Assembly: GCF_001613365.1 (NCBI RefSeq)
Contig: NZ_BDCF01000040.1
Coordinates: 1-53,235, forward strand
DNA length: 53,235 bases
Source of the DNA: Nocardia xishanensis NBRC 101358
Lineage (GTDB): Bacteria; Actinomycetota; Actinomycetes; Mycobacteriales; Mycobacteriaceae
Direction of reading: 5' to 3'
Shown: piece after piece, positions 51,806-53,235 of the stretch
Layout of the letters: every line of letters starts with the position of its first letter
Position numbering within the stretch: position 1 is the first letter of the stretch
Notes under the pieces: model-generated
The model's input: only the letters and a program-made list of their open reading frames with translations
Told to the model about the DNA's origin: nothing
The model's database searches: none
Program-made: the position numbers and the translations under genes

Positions 51806-53235
51806 TTACGGGGTAGCCGCGGGCGGATCACACACCTTCCATCCGTCGTCAGTGCGCTCCAAGTCGAAGGTACGCGCCGACCGCTTGCTCGGATCGGCCT
51901 CTGTGTAAACCGTTGCCTGAGCGATAGCTGTGCCGTCGGTGATGCGGATCGCGTCGATGCTGTCGACCACAGGAATGTTCTTGCGCTCCTGGGAGAGGCG
52001 GTGCACGCCGGCGAACTGGTCGTCGGGGATGTTCTGGTAGAAGTCGTGCAGCGGACCGCAGGTGCTGCCGCGCAGCGTCGAGAGGTCCCCGTCGCGCAGC
52101 GCGCTGGTGTAGTCGCCGATCGCGTTGCGGACCTTGTCCTCGTCGGTGTCGCCGCCCATGACCGCGAACAATCCGACCACGGCGAGCACCAGCACCACGG
52201 CAGCGGCGCCCGCCACGAGCAGCAAACGCTTGGAGCGGCCTGCGGGCGCCGGTTCCGCGGCCGTCGTCTGGCTCGGCGGAGCCGGGGGGACCCGCTGCGG
52301 CTGCGCCATCGGGCGCGGTTGCTGGGGCTGCGGTTGCTGAGCTCGCGGCTGGGGCGGACGCTGACCTGGTCCGTCCATCACCGACTGCGCCGGACGGGTC
52401 GCGTTGAGGTCGGCGGGCGAGGGTGCGGAGGCGGCCTGGCGCTGCGGGGGAACCGGGCGCGGAGCCGAAGGGCGGGTTTCCTCGACCTCGTCGGGGGAGC
52501 TCGGCGGCCGGCTGGCCGGACCCTGCGGACCGGCCTGCTTCGGACCGGGCGCGGGACGCGGAGTTGTCGGCGGCTTCGACAACGGCGGGCGCTGACCCTG
52601 CACCTTGTCGGTCCCCGGGGGCCGCTGAATCGGCAGCGCCATCGTCTTCGCGTCGTCGTCACCGGCGTGCGGGACGATCGGCATCGCCACCGTCGCGTCG
52701 TCCGCCCCGGCGATATCGGCCTGCGCGTCCTGCGGCTCACGCCGCATCACCACCGTCGCGGCATCCGTGCTCGCCGGACCGGGCTCGTCATCGTCGTCCT
52801 GACCGACCAGATCGACCCGCCGCATGACCATGGTTTCGTAGTCGGCACTCGACGGTGCGCGGCCCGCAGAATCCCGCTCGTCCGCGGTGCCGGGTGTGCC
52901 AGGGCGGTTCTGCGGAATCTCCGCGGTCTTCGCTTCGGCGGCGGGAGCGCCCTGCGCTGGGGTGCCTTGCCCGGTGGGGCTGCCCTGCTTGGTGGGCGCG
53001 GCGCTCTGCTGCGTGGGAGAGGTGTCCTGCGGCGTGCGCGCAATGCCCTGCTGCGTGGACGGAGTGCCTTGCCGTGTGGGCCCAGTGCCTTGCTGCGTGG
53101 GTGCGGTGCCTTGCTGGGGCGTGGCGCTCTGCTTCGTAGGCGCGGTGCCCTGCTGTGTGGGCCGGGTGCTCTGCCGCGCGGGCGCGGTGCCCTGCTGTGT
53201 GGGTCCGGTGCCCTCGTGGGTAGGCGCGGGCGTGG
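51806..53235 (-). CDS. Pro/Thr/Gln-repeat membrane protein with Rv-type NTF2-like C-terminal domain (5' partial)
   Basis: The frame stays open from the stop at 51806 to the right edge, giving at least 476 residues with no visible start; an internal ATG at 52831 is probably not the true start. The visible N-terminal part is a seven-residue repeat (PTQQGTA-like), then an acidic Pro-rich region with ATVVMRR and ATVAMPI. A transmembrane helix (LLLVAGAAAVVLVLAVVGLF, coding about 52228-52169) is followed by a C-terminal domain (VRNAIGDYTSALRDGD, RTFDLERTDDGWKVCDPP) resembling DUF4878/NTF2-like modules. It may be a cytoplasmic-tail membrane protein of the envelope. The only Cys pair in the visible C-terminal domain suggests an oxidising, external location. 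Confidence 0.7.
   Translation of the reverse strand, partial: TPAPTHEGTGPTQQGTAPARQSTRPTQQGTAPTKQSATPQQGTAPTQQGTGPTRQGTPSTQQGIARTPQDTSPTQQSAAPTKQGSPTGQGTPAQGAPAAEAKTAEIPQNRPGTPGTADERDSAGRAPSSADYETMVMRRVDLVGQDDDDEPGPASTDAATVVMRREPQDAQADIAGADDATVAMPIVPHAGDDDAKTMALPIQRPPGTDKVQGQRPPLSKPPTTPRPAPGPKQAGPQGPASRPPSSPDEVEETRPSAPRPVPPQRQAASAPSPADLNATRPAQSVMDGPGQRPPQPRAQQPQPQQPRPMAQPQRVPPAPPSQTTAAEPAPAGRSKRLLLVAGAAAVVLVLAVVGLFAVMGGDTDEDKVRNAIGDYTSALRDGDLSTLRGSTCGPLHDFYQNIPDDQFAGVHRLSQERKNIPVVDSIDAIRITDGTAIAQATVYTEADPSKRSARTFDLERTDDGWKVCDPPAATP
52949..53235 (-). repeat. 21-bp (seven-residue) coding repeat PTQQGTx
   Basis: Units start with GGC, AGC or GAC on the minus strand and recur every 21 bases at 53210, 53189, 53168, 53147, 53126, then after an 18-base step at 53108, 53087, 53066, 53045, 53024, 53003 and 52982 (plus-strand first base of each codon). 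Consensus residues are PT(Q/R/K)Q(G/S)T(A/G/R). The array continues beyond the window edge. Confidence 0.85.

Overview
The window is a 53 kb, high-GC chromosomal segment of a mycolic-acid actinomycete, most likely Nocardia. Evidence: very GC-rich coding DNA with frequent GTG starts, an iniBAC operon, the dnaK-grpE-dnaJ-hspR operon with HAIR operators, an EspG-type ESX chaperone, a class II aldolase, a FabH of mycobacterial type and a fused HadA/HadB-like dehydratase. I saw no tRNA, rRNA, CRISPR array or intact insertion sequence. No database search was run; family names rest on motifs and recalled homologues.

Layout. 1-7459: iniB (5' end outside the window, a giant Gly/Ala repeat protein), iniA and iniC (dynamin-like GTPases). 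7566-16598: accessory region with a membrane protein, an ECF41/SigJ-type sigma factor and its flavoprotein partner, a 58-residue acidic ORF, an HhH protein, two oxidoreductases, a methyltransferase, a degraded lipoprotein-domain gene and a thioredoxin-like protein. 16862-21285: HspR-controlled dnaK-grpE-dnaJ1-hspR. 21782-25031: two flavohemoglobin-like globin-reductases and a globin-less reductase. 25295-25500: an exact 103-bp tandem duplication. 25613-26548: a quinone-oxidoreductase-like MDR. 26729-29403: clpB behind a second HAIR. 29571-30170: a broken Rpn/PD-(D/E)XK-family gene followed by a diverged copy of the clpB 3' end. 30407-35581: membrane proteins, SDR, pyrE, fabH and a YhhN protein. 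35815-38860: an ESX-type accessory cassette (lipoprotein, small helical protein, WXG/PPE-like protein, EspG). 38957-42690: small membrane and NTF2-like proteins and a two-component system. 42767-47551: SpoU methyltransferase, GH76, two DedA proteins and fba. 47579-53235: an EmbR-like SARP-FHA regulator, an Excalibur protein, a DUF4185 (candidate arabinanase) protein, HadAB and a Pro/Thr/Gln-repeat membrane protein cut by the right edge.

Themes. (1) Proteostasis: HspR encoded at 20828 should bind operators before dnaK and clpB, so both chaperone machines form one local heat-shock regulon. (2) Cell envelope: iniBAC, GH76, the DUF4185 protein, the EmbR-like regulator, FabH and HadAB all point to mycolyl-arabinogalactan or lipoglycan biology. 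(3) ESX-type export: a substrate-pair plus chaperone cassette without the secretion core. From memory, many core genes match Mycobacterium tuberculosis Rv0341-Rv0385, with the fba-to-clpB block inverted relative to the dnaK operon. The least explained items are the ESX-like cassette, the globin-reductase cluster, the 103-bp duplication, the ghost clpB tail, the roughly 30-bp degenerate array at 39428-39543 and the repeat proteins at both window edges.
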